A DNA stretch of 7,602 bases from Legionella genomosp. 1 (GTDB taxonomy: Bacteria; Pseudomonadota; Gammaproteobacteria; Legionellales; Legionellaceae): positions 1 through 7,602 of the forward strand of contig CAMDMN010000096.1 in NCBI GenBank assembly GCA_945901965.1. The letters are read 5' to 3'. Below are positions 1 to 6,203 of the stretch, in pieces; position 1 is the first letter of the stretch, and every line of letters starts with the position of its first letter. The notes beneath the pieces are model-generated. The model was not told the DNA's origin. It ran no database searches and worked only from the letters and a program-made list of their open reading frames with translations. The position numbers and the translations under genes are program-made.

Positions 1-140
1 CCTGCATCTTGGTGTGCCTTATGTGATTGTCGTCGAAAAACATTCATAATACGCATCAAGATCTGTAGGTCAACCAATTTTTTCAATTCATAACATATTG
101 TTTATCATCGCTTTTTTAACCATGAAAAATAAGTGTCGAT
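1..140. other. Unresolved left edge; possible 3' end of a gene
   Basis: No gene can be assigned with confidence. On the plus strand, frame 2 is open from the window edge to a TAA at 47-49 and reads LHLGVPYVIVVEKHS, which looks like a plausible C-terminus of an upstream gene. On the minus strand another frame is open from about 110 to the edge and reads ...LMRIMNVFRRQSHKAHQDA, with an ATG but no convincing ribosome binding site. I recognise neither peptide. No promoter or terminator is evident up to 140. Confidence 0.2.
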
Positions 141-146
141 CCCTCA

Positions 147-187
147 GGGACGGACTCCACCAAATAATAACCAACTTCTGGTTAATA
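147..187 (+). repeat. REP-associated repeat unit, left copy
   Basis: A 41-bp stretch starting GGGACGG and ending CTTCTGGTTAATA. It matches 3316-3356 with only about six differences, all transitions. It contains a small hairpin, AACCA (169-173) and TGGTT (179-183) around the loop ACTTC. The copy at 3316-3356 lies upstream of the intact RAYT. Here the unit lies just downstream, in minus-strand sense, of the C-terminal tail of a dead RAYT. Confidence 0.75.
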
Positions 188-197
188 TTAACATTAG

Positions 198-227
198 CTA
201 TAATAAAGGAACTGATTTATAGTAACT
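198..227 (-). pseudogene. Detached C-terminal tail of a decayed RAYT transposase
   Basis: The minus strand reads SYYKSVPLL followed by TAG. This aligns with the last nine residues of the intact RAYT in this window (SCKKSIPLL, then TAG). The DNA from 194 to 218 matches 2615-2639 with one mismatch. It is therefore the 3' end of a second RAYT gene. The body of that gene is interrupted on its 5' side by two REP-like repeats (224-322), and the tail is not in the same frame as the surviving HUH fragment. Confidence 0.65.
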
Positions 228-262
228 TTAGGTGACCGTCCCGGACCGTCCCCAATTAATCA
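224..262 (+). repeat. REP-like repeat, copy 1 of an identical pair
   Basis: A 39-bp sequence beginning AACTTTAGGTGACC and ending CCCCAATTAATCA. It is identical to 284-322, giving a period of 60 bp with a 21-bp spacer. Its core is two near-identical decamers in tandem, GACCGTCCCG and GACCGTCCCC. Related cores occur at 3305-3321, 3366-3375 and 7413-7441. It begins within or just beside the C-terminal tail of the decayed RAYT. Confidence 0.85.
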
Positions 263-283
263 TATACCAAAACCAGATCTTGG

Positions 284-322
284 AACTTTAGGTGACCGTC
301 CCGGACCGTCCCCAATTAATCA
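284..322 (+). repeat. REP-like repeat, copy 2 of an identical pair
   Basis: The second exact copy of the 39-bp repeat at 224-262. Its last three bases (TCA at 320-322) form, on the minus strand, the TGA that ends the open frame of the RAYT fragment, so the repeat abuts the broken coding sequence directly. The identity of the two copies points to recent duplication or homogenisation. Confidence 0.85.
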
Positions 323-552
323 CTGCTCTGAACTTATCAAACTTGCCTTATAACGCCCCAACATTTGCATCATTTTGCTAAGACCTTCAACCTTCGTTGG
401 AGACACAAATAGATGAACATGATTTGTCATGAGCACATACGCGTGTACCTGACATTCATGTTCATTGGCCGCGTCCAACAACTTCTCTAAATAAAATAAA
501 ATTTGAGTTGATTGAGTTACAACATATGAATAATTGGTGCTATCATTGATTT
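320..552 (-). pseudogene. Decayed REP-associated tyrosine transposase (HUH fragment)
   Basis: The minus strand is open from 550 to a TGA at 320-322 and encodes a fragment of the Y1/IS200-like RAYT family. It carries HAYVLMTNHVHLFVSP, which aligns with HAYVLMTNHTHMLVTP of the intact copy (residues 52-67) and includes the metal-binding His-x-His pair. The first 27 or so residues, with the conserved QRGNN motif, are missing. After KMMQMLG the fragment jumps straight to RYKASLISSEQ, which matches RYKSSTISDD of the intact protein (residues 102-111). About 20 residues corresponding to 82-101 are therefore deleted in frame, including the likely catalytic tyrosine. No start codon or ribosome binding site fits. 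The product would be inactive. Its C-terminal tail survives at 198-227 beyond two REPs. Confidence 0.8.
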
Positions 553-575
553 AATATTAGGAACTGTAAAATAAT
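546..575 (+). promoter_or_regulatory. Possible promoter for the methyltransferase-oxygenase pair
   Basis: TTGATT at 546-551 is followed, 18 nt later, by AATAAT at 570-575, about 50 nt upstream of the GTG at 627. This fits a weak sigma-70 type promoter in the only stretch where the two-gene unit could have one. The region is AT-rich, so a chance match is quite possible. Confidence 0.25.
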
Positions 576-626
576 AACTCGTAGTAGATTCAACTGCTGT
601 TTCCAAGATCATGGGGGTATCAATCT

Positions 627-1607
627 GTGACGAATATTAGTTCTCAAACATTTAGTCAGTCGGCTGAACAAATCGGTTTTGTGATTACTCATGAATGCCA
701 TGAAGACTCAGAAGTAAAACTAATGAAAACCAAAGTGCAAGATAGTTACACGCTTTGGGGAACAATTTTATCTGATAAACTGTTCATAAATTTGGGTTTA
801 TGGGATAAATCGCTCTACAATGAATATCAGAGCTTGGATTTTGATTTTTCAAAAATCAGCAATGTACAGGATATTAATTCACAATTACACCTCTACTATA
901 TGATTAGGCCATTAATACGACGTCATTTTTTTGGTAAACGATTACTTGAGATTGGTTGTGGTAATGGTCTTGGACTAAAAGCAAGCTCTCAATTATTAAA
1001 AGCAAACTATGCATTAGGTATTGATTTAGTTCATCTGCACACCAGTTCTGCCAGCAAGAGTTTTTATAAAAAAAATGAACTCAATTATATTCAATCAGAT
1101 GCAGAAATTTTACCGGTAGCAAATAACAGTTTTGATCTTGTGATGAATATTGAAAGTTCTCATCTTTATCCAAGAATAGAGCATTTTTTTTCTGAAGTGT
1201 CGCGAGTTCTAGCGCCAGGTGGTTATTTTTGTTATGCCGACCATAACGCACCCAACCGAGCACAAGCCGCAAAATTTGAAGCCTTCCTTAAAAAAAACCC
1301 ATATTTAAAAGTTATTCAAAAATCCAATATCACAAAGCTAGCTCAAGCCTCCATACATAGGCGTATCGTTGCGAATGAAAATTGGTTTTATAATTTCTCT
1401 CAGAGATTATTTGGTACTGATAGTCAGAATTTTGCTATGAATATGTTACATTTGGCTTATGCGATGGGCCTCATTTTTCTTCCTTGGTGGAAAATTCACT
1501 TTAAGCAACCTGAGCTCCGTTATATTGCAAAAGCGGCTCGTAAAGAAAAATTCTGGGGTAAAAAATATTATTTTTATTATTTAATTCAAAAAGTTGAGTC
1601 TTCATGA
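627..1607 (+). CDS. SAM-dependent methyltransferase, phthiotriol/PGL methyltransferase-like
   Basis: A 326-residue class I (Rossmann-fold) methyltransferase. SAM-binding motif I is LEIGCGNGLG (107-116), followed by the acidic strand end GIDL (131-134), the motif II region DAEILPV...FDLVMNIESSHLY (158-181) and LAPGGYFCYAD (195-205). The IESSHLYP...F..EV.RVL.PGGY pattern closely resembles the mycobacterial phthiotriol/phenolphthiotriol dimycocerosate O-methyltransferases from memory of that family. The true substrate here is unknown. A hydrophobic stretch near 270-291 may contact the membrane. The start is GTG, with a GGGGG run at 613-617 about 9 nt upstream. The ATG at residue 33 (723) is a reasonable alternative because family similarity begins near residue 40. 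The stop overlaps the next gene in ATGA, so the two are translationally coupled. Confidence 0.85.
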   Translation: MTNISSQTFSQSAEQIGFVITHECHEDSEVKLMKTKVQDSYTLWGTILSDKLFINLGLWDKSLYNEYQSLDFDFSKISNVQDINSQLHLYYMIRPLIRRHFFGKRLLEIGCGNGLGLKASSQLLKANYALGIDLVHLHTSSASKSFYKKNELNYIQSDAEILPVANNSFDLVMNIESSHLYPRIEHFFSEVSRVLAPGGYFCYADHNAPNRAQAAKFEAFLKKNPYLKVIQKSNITKLAQASIHRRIVANENWFYNFSQRLFGTDSQNFAMNMLHLAYAMGLIFLPWWKIHFKQPELRYIAKAARKEKFWGKKYYFYYLIQKVESS

Positions 1608-2554
1608 GGCTAAAAAAAATACAAGAAGTGGTTTATACGTATGGTGATGAATATCAGCTGCAAAAACTGCTCTATAAATCAAAAGAACCCATTTTAATCA
1701 AAATTAAAGATTTCACAGATCAATTTACGATAGATTATTTTATAAAAAATTCAAAAGGACTCACCACCTACAGTACGTTTGCAAACGATAAATGTATAGC
1801 TCATCAAGAAGGTGATATTAAAAAATCGCTGGATGAAATTAAACAAAACATATCTCATCGAATTTTTGGTCATTATTATCAACAATGCTTTACTGAAGAA
1901 ATTGAAAAGCATGTCCCGCTCTGGCAAACCATTCCATTTCGCCCACGACTTTTCAGTCAACATGTAAAATGCTCGTTTTTTTTTGGCGGCAAAGGTTCTC
2001 ATACCCAAATTCATTATGATCGAGAACATCCTTCTATTCTACATTTATGCTTATCCGGAAAGAAGGAGATGTTATTATTTACTAAAGAACAAAATGAACA
2101 CCTATATAAAGTTCCTTTTGTTGGGGATTCACTAATTGATTTTAGCCTACCGAAGGAAACCATAGCCAAAAAATTCCCAAAAATGGATAAGGCCGAGGGA
2201 TATGAGGTGATGCTTGAAAAAGGAGACATGCTATTTATGCCTAGAAATTGCTGGCATTATACCCGCTACCATGATGCTTCCGCAGCCACCTCCTATGTCT
2301 TTTATCCCAATAAATTTCTGCATCTTTATGGATACTTTACCGGATACTTTTATATTGGTTATAAAGAACGCACGGGATTTAGAGTGAGTGAGTGGCCTCT
2401 ATTTAAAAAACTTGATCAAAGTTATCCATTTGCGACAGGACCAAAAAAATTGTTCTTAAAAATATTAGCGGCAAGCCTTTATATTTTTTTATTACCCAGC
2501 ATTAGTATCACTGCTTACTTTTCTGCCAAATATAGACCACGAAAATTCTATTAA
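1604..2554 (+). CDS. JmjC/cupin_8-type Fe(II)/2-oxoglutarate oxygenase
   Basis: A 316-residue protein of the cupin-like (JmjC, FIH-related) dioxygenase family, predicted to hydroxylate a substrate using O2 and 2-oxoglutarate. The iron triad is visible: H137 and D139 in THE motif TQIHYD, and H218 in GDMLFMPRNCWH (207-218). T134 lies three residues before H137, as Thr196 does in FIH. K154 in GKK follows the FIH G-x-K spacing of the 2-oxoglutarate-binding lysine. All expected ligands are present, so it should be active. A hydrophobic segment at about 283-306 near the C-terminus could be a membrane anchor. Its ATG lies inside the stop of the methyltransferase gene (ATGA at 1604-1607). There is no strong ribosome binding site, which supports coupled translation and a shared pathway. 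The substrate (protein, lipid or small molecule) cannot be told. Confidence 0.8.
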   Translation: MRLKKIQEVVYTYGDEYQLQKLLYKSKEPILIKIKDFTDQFTIDYFIKNSKGLTTYSTFANDKCIAHQEGDIKKSLDEIKQNISHRIFGHYYQQCFTEEIEKHVPLWQTIPFRPRLFSQHVKCSFFFGGKGSHTQIHYDREHPSILHLCLSGKKEMLLFTKEQNEHLYKVPFVGDSLIDFSLPKETIAKKFPKMDKAEGYEVMLEKGDMLFMPRNCWHYTRYHDASAATSYVFYPNKFLHLYGYFTGYFYIGYKERTGFRVSEWPLFKKLDQSYPFATGPKKLFLKILAASLYIFLLPSISITAYFSAKYRPRKFY

Positions 2555-2555
2555 C

Positions 2556-2576
2556 AGCCATAGCTAGGCTTTTTTT
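2556..2576 (+). terminator. Candidate intrinsic terminator of the methyltransferase-oxygenase unit
   Basis: Immediately after the oxygenase stop, AGCC (2556-2559) pairs with GGCT (2567-2570) around a 7-nt loop, followed by seven T residues counting T2570. The stem is only 4 bp, so termination would be weak, but the position and T-tract are as expected. Confidence 0.45.
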
Positions 2577-2592
2577 CTTAACCCATTAATTG

Positions 2593-2639
2593 AATGACCA
2601 ACTTATAGTTAATATTAGCTATAATAAAGGAATTGATTT
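2593..2639 (+). repeat. REP-associated repeat overlapping the RAYT 3' end
   Basis: This matches 166-218 except for a 6-nt gap and four substitutions. The right half, TTAGCTATAATAAAGGAAT and onward (2615-2639), encodes the last residues KSIPLL and stop of the intact RAYT on the minus strand. The repeat is therefore partly coding, and both RAYT loci keep the same tail plus the same downstream flank. Confidence 0.7.
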
Positions 2640-3224
2640 TTTACAAGATGACTGAATTTTTTTGATATCCTTATCAGACAGCGCCAGTGTAAATAAATTT
2701 TCGTACAATTTATTTCTTTCATCTTTATTTTTTGCCATTGATAAATATAAATAATGAGGCGAAATTATTGTGTTCTTTTTTCCTAACGCGTTTGCATGAT
2801 AGCTAGACCATTCATAATTTGATGGATGTTTTACCATGTAAGCTCTAACAGGATTTAATTCAATATATCTCATACAAATAAAGAAATAAGCATCATCACT
2901 AATAGTTGATGATTTATACCGTCCTTCAAAAAGTGAACCAGTCCGCTCGTAATTATAGTTAAAATAGTGAGCATAACAAGTTCCTAATTTTCGCATCATC
3001 TTGATAAGATTATCTTGCGTTTTAGGAGTAACTAACATGTGCGTATGATTTGTCATTAAAACATAAGCATGTATATCACAGTCATATTCAATTGATGTCT
3101 CATATAATTTATTCAGAAAATAATAATAGTCTCTTGGCGCATTAAATATATTTTGTCTATTATTTCCACGCTGGATAATATGATGGGGCTGTCCCGCAAT
3201 TACAACTCTTGGTTGTCTCGGCAT
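2619..3224 (-). CDS. REP-associated tyrosine transposase (RAYT), Y1/IS200-like
   Basis: A 201-residue single-domain HUH/Y1 endonuclease, complete for the RAYT family. Members cut and rejoin single-stranded REP hairpin DNA and are thought to spread REP elements. The N-terminal PRQPR...HHIIQRGNNRQ is the family signature. HAYVLMTNHTHML (52-64) supplies the metal-binding H60 and H62. Y84 in CYAHYFN is the most likely nucleophile, followed by RTGSLFEGRYKS (94-105) and YIELNPVRA (120-128). All key residues are present, so it may be active. The start is ATG with AAGGA about 6 nt upstream. It stands alone, convergent with the oxygenase gene, and its last codons lie within a repeat (2593-2639). REP-like elements upstream (3305-3393) are its probable substrates. 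Confidence 0.92.
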   Translation of the reverse strand: MPRQPRVVIAGQPHHIIQRGNNRQNIFNAPRDYYYFLNKLYETSIEYDCDIHAYVLMTNHTHMLVTPKTQDNLIKMMRKLGTCYAHYFNYNYERTGSLFEGRYKSSTISDDAYFFICMRYIELNPVRAYMVKHPSNYEWSSYHANALGKKNTIISPHYLYLSMAKNKDERNKLYENLFTLALSDKDIKKIQSSCKKSIPLL

Positions 3225-3259
3225 AACTATTCCTTAATCGATTTTGGACTCAGTGAGAA

Positions 3260-3286
3260 GTTATACTTTTTTTATAAATTATTCAA
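3260..3286 (-). promoter_or_regulatory. Possible promoter of the RAYT gene
   Basis: On the minus strand TTGAAT (3281-3286) and TATAAC (3260-3265) are separated by 15 nt, about 36 nt before the ATG. The hexamers are fair but the spacing is short, so the call is tentative. Confidence 0.25.
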
Positions 3287-3304
3287 ATGTTTAAAATAAT
3301 TAGT

Positions 3305-3393
3305 AGGGACGGTCCGGGACGGGCTCCGCTAAACAATGACCAACTTCTGGTTAATAACCCTCACGGGCCGTCCCCAATTAGTCCCAATTAGTC
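3305..3393. repeat. Inverted pair of REP-like elements (BIME-like) at the operon end
   Basis: One arm at 3305-3325 contains GGGACGGTCCGGGACGG. An opposing half-element at 3366-3375 reads GGCCGTCCCC and is followed by a tandem CCCAATTAGT decamer (3373-3382 and 3383-3392). GGGACGGTCCG (3306-3316) can pair with CGGGCCGTCCC (3364-3374) with one G-T wobble, giving an 11-bp stem with a long loop. Inside that loop lies the small hairpin GACCA/TGGTT (3338-3352). The element follows the tspO stop directly, so it may protect the 3' end of the operon mRNA or terminate it. It also lies upstream of the RAYT. Confidence 0.7.
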
Positions 3394-3394
3394 A

Positions 3395-3868
3395 TTAAGC
3401 ATTAAGGATCCATATAATTGCATTTAAGTATCCCGCAAAAATTAACCAAATCAAATAAGGAATCAGCATGACGCAACTCAATTTATAGTTATTGCGGATG
3501 ATGATAATTGTTATCAACGTCAAGATAATGATCAACGTGATGCAAATAAGGCTTGCTCCAATCCAATGCAAATAAAAGAAAAGTGGCGTCCAAGCCCAGT
3601 TCAGTAACACTTGTAGAGTATAAAAAACAAGGGCTAATTTAGCCTTTGGTTGATGGCGAAATTGCCAAAGTGCATAACCTGATACAGCGAGCATACAATA
3701 TAAAATAGACCAAACGATTGGAAAAACAATATTAGGCGGGGTAAGAATCGATTTATGCAATGTGGGATACCATGATAAAATATCATATTGAGTAATCTGA
3801 CCAAAACCATAACCAATGATCTGAAAGACAATAATCCAAATAAGTGGGCCTTTGACTTTTATTAACAT
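3395..3868 (-). CDS. tspO: Tryptophan-rich sensory protein TspO/MBR
   Basis: A 157-residue integral membrane protein of the TspO/peripheral benzodiazepine receptor family, of usual length. Five hydrophobic helices lie at about 7-27, 46-69, 78-100, 104-124 and 130-154. Family marks are WYPTLHKSILTPPNIVFPIVW (33-53), LNWAWTPLFF (89-98) and PYLIWLIFAGYLN (137-149), the last being the cholesterol/porphyrin-site helix. Bacterial TspO binds tetrapyrroles and is linked to light, oxygen and oxidative-stress responses; its exact activity is debated. It is the last gene of the minus-strand operon and starts 7 nt inside the 3' end of the preceding SDR gene. GAGGG lies about 6 nt before the ATG. A REP pair follows its stop. 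Confidence 0.92.
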   Translation of the reverse strand: MLIKVKGPLIWIIVFQIIGYGFGQITQYDILSWYPTLHKSILTPPNIVFPIVWSILYCMLAVSGYALWQFRHQPKAKLALVFYTLQVLLNWAWTPLFFYLHWIGASLICITLIIILTLITIIIIRNNYKLSCVMLIPYLIWLIFAGYLNAIIWILNA

Positions 3869-4740
3869 AAATAACCCTCTTTTTGAAGTAAGTGAGCGAA
3901 GCCTTCTTTATAGGTTGGATAGGTTAATTCTATATTGAGCTCCTTCTTCAGTTTGGCATTTGAGACCCGCTTATTATGTGAATAAAATTCTTGAGTCATA
4001 GGTGACAATGTGGCCATTTCATAAGCTACCCTCTTTAAAGGGGGAAGTTGTAGTAATGATGTAGCATATTCATCAACGACATGACTTGGTGCAGGCTCAT
4101 CATCTGCAACATTATAGATCGTAATACCAATCTTAGGATTTTTCATTGCGGCAACAATAGCCAACACAATATCTTCCACATGAATTCTTGAGAAAAATTG
4201 GCCATCCTTTACAATAGTATCGTTTTTGCCGGACATCAATCGAGCTAAAACGTTTCGCCGCGGCCCGTAAATACCAGCCAATCTAAAAATAGTTAGGGGC
4301 AGTTGATATGCTGCTGCAAAAGAACTCCATTCATTCTCAGCAGCAAGTCTTAATTGCCCCTGGCTCCCAAGAGCAATTGGCTTGGAAGATTCATCCACCC
4401 AATGACCTTGATGATCACCATAAACACCTGTAGATGATAAATATCCGATCCATTGAATATTTTTAACGTACTTTTTTAACAAATTTTTAAAATTCACCAA
4501 CACTGGATCACCAAGGTCATGAGTTGGTGGAGTGCTAATCAAAATATGAGAGGCCGTTGCTAAAGCCTGTTCAATACTTTTTTCTGAAAAATTAATAAGT
4601 TCGCAATCAAATTCGCGGTTATAACCTAATTCATCGTTGTTTCTTGTTGTAGCTGTGACTTTGATATTTATTTCTCGTGCTTTTTGTGCCAAAAAATGAG
4701 CTGTATAGCCAAAACCAAAAATCAATAGATGTGGCTGCAT
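3862..4740 (-). CDS. NAD(P)-dependent SDR/epimerase-like protein, YeeZ-type
   Basis: A 292-residue atypical extended SDR resembling E. coli YeeZ. An N-terminal Rossmann nucleotide-binding loop is seen in LLIFGFGYTA (5-14; G9, G11, A14 in place of the last glycine). YLSSTGVYGDHQGHWVDE (100-117) is the family hallmark, with Y107 in the catalytic-tyrosine position but without the usual YxxxK lysine, and FRLAGIYGP (152-160) follows. The loss of the lysine suggests a non-classical reductase or a binding role; substrates of the YeeZ group are unknown. The gene begins 1 nt after the photolyase stop. Its AAGGA ribosome binding site lies within the last photolyase codons, so the two are co-expressed. 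It overlaps tspO by 7 nt. Confidence 0.85.
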   Translation of the reverse strand: MQPHLLIFGFGYTAHFLAQKAREINIKVTATTRNNDELGYNREFDCELINFSEKSIEQALATASHILISTPPTHDLGDPVLVNFKNLLKKYVKNIQWIGYLSSTGVYGDHQGHWVDESSKPIALGSQGQLRLAAENEWSSFAAAYQLPLTIFRLAGIYGPRRNVLARLMSGKNDTIVKDGQFFSRIHVEDIVLAIVAAMKNPKIGITIYNVADDEPAPSHVVDEYATSLLQLPPLKRVAYEMATLSPMTQEFYSHNKRVSNAKLKKELNIELTYPTYKEGFAHLLQKEGYLC

Positions 4741-4741
4741 G

Positions 4742-6178
4742 TTAATCCTTTTTATAAGGTTGCTTTGTTCTAATCATTTTATAATGAATCAGAGCCTGTG
4801 TTCTTGCCTCAAGGTGATCAACGATTGGTTCAGGATAATCTTTACCTAAGCATAACCCAATTTTGTCTTGTGGCGCCATCCATGGTTTATGAACCCATTG
4901 GACAGGGACCGATTTAAGCTCAGGAACCCATTGCTTAACATAATCGCCATTGGGATCAAATTTTTCGCCCTGTAAAATGGGATTAAAGATACGAAAATAT
5001 GGGGCGGCATCAGTCCCACATCCAGCAACCCATTGCCAACTCGCTGAATTACTCGCTAAATCAGCATCAACTAACGTATCCAAAAACCAGCTCGCGCCAA
5101 TACGCCAGTCAATTAATAAATCTTTTGTTAAAAAAGAAGCGACAATCATGCGTACTCGATTATGCATATAACCTGTATGCCATAACTCCCTCATGCCAGC
5201 ATCTACGATAGGATATCCTGTCATCCCTTTTTGCCAGCACTTTAAAAAAGTGTCGCTATTTTCCCATGGAAAAATATCAAAATCGGACTTGTAATTAGCC
5301 TTAGGCAGAGACGGAAAATGATACAATAAATAATAAGAAAATTCCCGCCACCCTATTTCAGATAAAAACCGATCGACGGACTTCCAATCGCAATCTTTAT
5401 CCAATTTCACCAATTCAATAGCACGCCAAATTTGCCAAGGACTAATTTCTCCAAAATGCAAATGAGGGGAAAGTTTTGAAGTAGCATCTTTAATAGGTTC
5501 ATCACGAGACGTGTTATAGCCCTTAAGATTGATGTCAATGAAATTGGCTAATTTCCTGCAAGCACCTTCTTCGCCAGGCTGCCAATAATCTCCGAATGCG
5601 ATAGCCCAATTCGGCTTATTCGGTAATAGTTTCCAACTGGCAAGTGAATCGCTATGAGCCTCCAATGCTTTGGGTATGCGGGGCATAGTATATGGCTTAG
5701 GAATGTTCATTTGTTTTAAACAAGTTTGCCAATATGGTGTGAACACTTTAAAAAATTGACCCGACATATTTTTGATTTGCCAAGGTTCATGGAGCAAACT
5801 ACCATTTATACTCTCAATGCTAATTCCACCTGTTTGAAGAACTTTTTTTATTACCGTGTCACGCTCTATTGAAACAGGATCATAACAACGGTTCCAATAG
5901 ATAGACTCGATTTGATAATCTTCTACCAATTGTTTTAAAACATCTAATGATTTTCCCTGACGTAGACACAAATTCAATCCCAGTTTTTTTAAGCCCTGAT
6001 CCAACGACGTTAAACTATGATGAAGCCACCATCGCTGGGATCCGCCTATGGGGGTGTGGATTTCATCCAGAATATATAGTGGGATAATAAAATCATGATG
6101 ACGACAAGCCTCTGCAAATGCAGGATTATCACAAAGACGCAAATCTTGTCTGAACCATACGATGGCAGTAGACGTCAT
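4742..6178 (-). CDS. phrB: Deoxyribodipyrimidine photolyase (class I CPD photolyase)
   Basis: A 478-residue flavoenzyme that uses blue/near-UV light to split cyclobutane pyrimidine dimers in DNA. It has the usual length and two domains. The N-terminal antenna domain (about 1-135) opens with IVWFRQDLRLCDNPA. The C-terminal FAD domain has Y221, TSKLSPHLHFGEISP (233-247), IGWREF (275-280), GYPIVDAGMREL (321-332) and MHNRVRM (338-344). By alignment to the E. coli enzyme from memory, the electron-transfer tryptophan triad is W305, W358 and W381, and the substrate contacts are N377 and W383. N340 in MHN fits CPD rather than (6-4) repair. AAAGGTGA lies about 7 nt before the ATG. The gene is second in the operon, 25 nt after the TIGR01777 gene. 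Confidence 0.96.
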   Translation of the reverse strand: MTSTAIVWFRQDLRLCDNPAFAEACRHHDFIIPLYILDEIHTPIGGSQRWWLHHSLTSLDQGLKKLGLNLCLRQGKSLDVLKQLVEDYQIESIYWNRCYDPVSIERDTVIKKVLQTGGISIESINGSLLHEPWQIKNMSGQFFKVFTPYWQTCLKQMNIPKPYTMPRIPKALEAHSDSLASWKLLPNKPNWAIAFGDYWQPGEEGACRKLANFIDINLKGYNTSRDEPIKDATSKLSPHLHFGEISPWQIWRAIELVKLDKDCDWKSVDRFLSEIGWREFSYYLLYHFPSLPKANYKSDFDIFPWENSDTFLKCWQKGMTGYPIVDAGMRELWHTGYMHNRVRMIVASFLTKDLLIDWRIGASWFLDTLVDADLASNSASWQWVAGCGTDAAPYFRIFNPILQGEKFDPNGDYVKQWVPELKSVPVQWVHKPWMAPQDKIGLCLGKDYPEPIVDHLEARTQALIHYKMIRTKQPYKKD

Positions 6179-6203
6179 GTTTATTCACCTTTGATTATAA
6201 AAA

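Larger units (their letters stand above)
2593..3356 (-). mobile_element. Putative RAYT mobile unit bounded by 22-bp direct repeats
   Basis: The intact RAYT gene lies between two same-orientation repeats, 2593-2614 and 3335-3356. These are 22 bp with three mismatches and share AATGACCAACTT and GTTAATA. A third copy lies at 166-187 beside the dead RAYT. The repeats belong to the same family as the REP-associated units and are not target-site duplications in the usual sense. The arrangement suggests a RAYT that moved or was duplicated together with its own repeats. The exact ends are inferred. Confidence 0.4.

Noticed and set aside
264..285. Similarity of the REP spacer to the minus strand at 603-620 (shared ATCTTGGAA)
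   Set aside because: Only about nine consecutive bases match, which is likely chance in AT-rich DNA.
224..322. CRISPR array (two identical repeats with a 21-bp spacer)
   Set aside because: Only two repeats, a 39-bp repeat with a 21-bp spacer, no cas genes, and the core matches dispersed REP-like elements next to RAYT genes.
511..612. Small minus-strand ORF beginning MILETAVESTTSYYF, 31 codons
   Set aside because: No ribosome binding site, no recognisable family, and it overlaps the RAYT remnant in another frame.
1751..2229. Minus-strand ORFs opposite the oxygenase gene
   Set aside because: They overlap a gene with complete catalytic motifs, show no family features of their own and have no ribosome binding sites.
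4846..5211. ORFs within the photolyase gene on both strands
   Set aside because: They are shadows of a highly conserved photolyase coding sequence and have low-complexity products without recognisable domains.
6194..6199. Internal TATAAT (minus strand) before the photolyase gene as a separate promoter
   Set aside because: The hexamer is perfect, but no -35-like sequence lies 15-19 nt upstream, and the gene spacing suits an operon.
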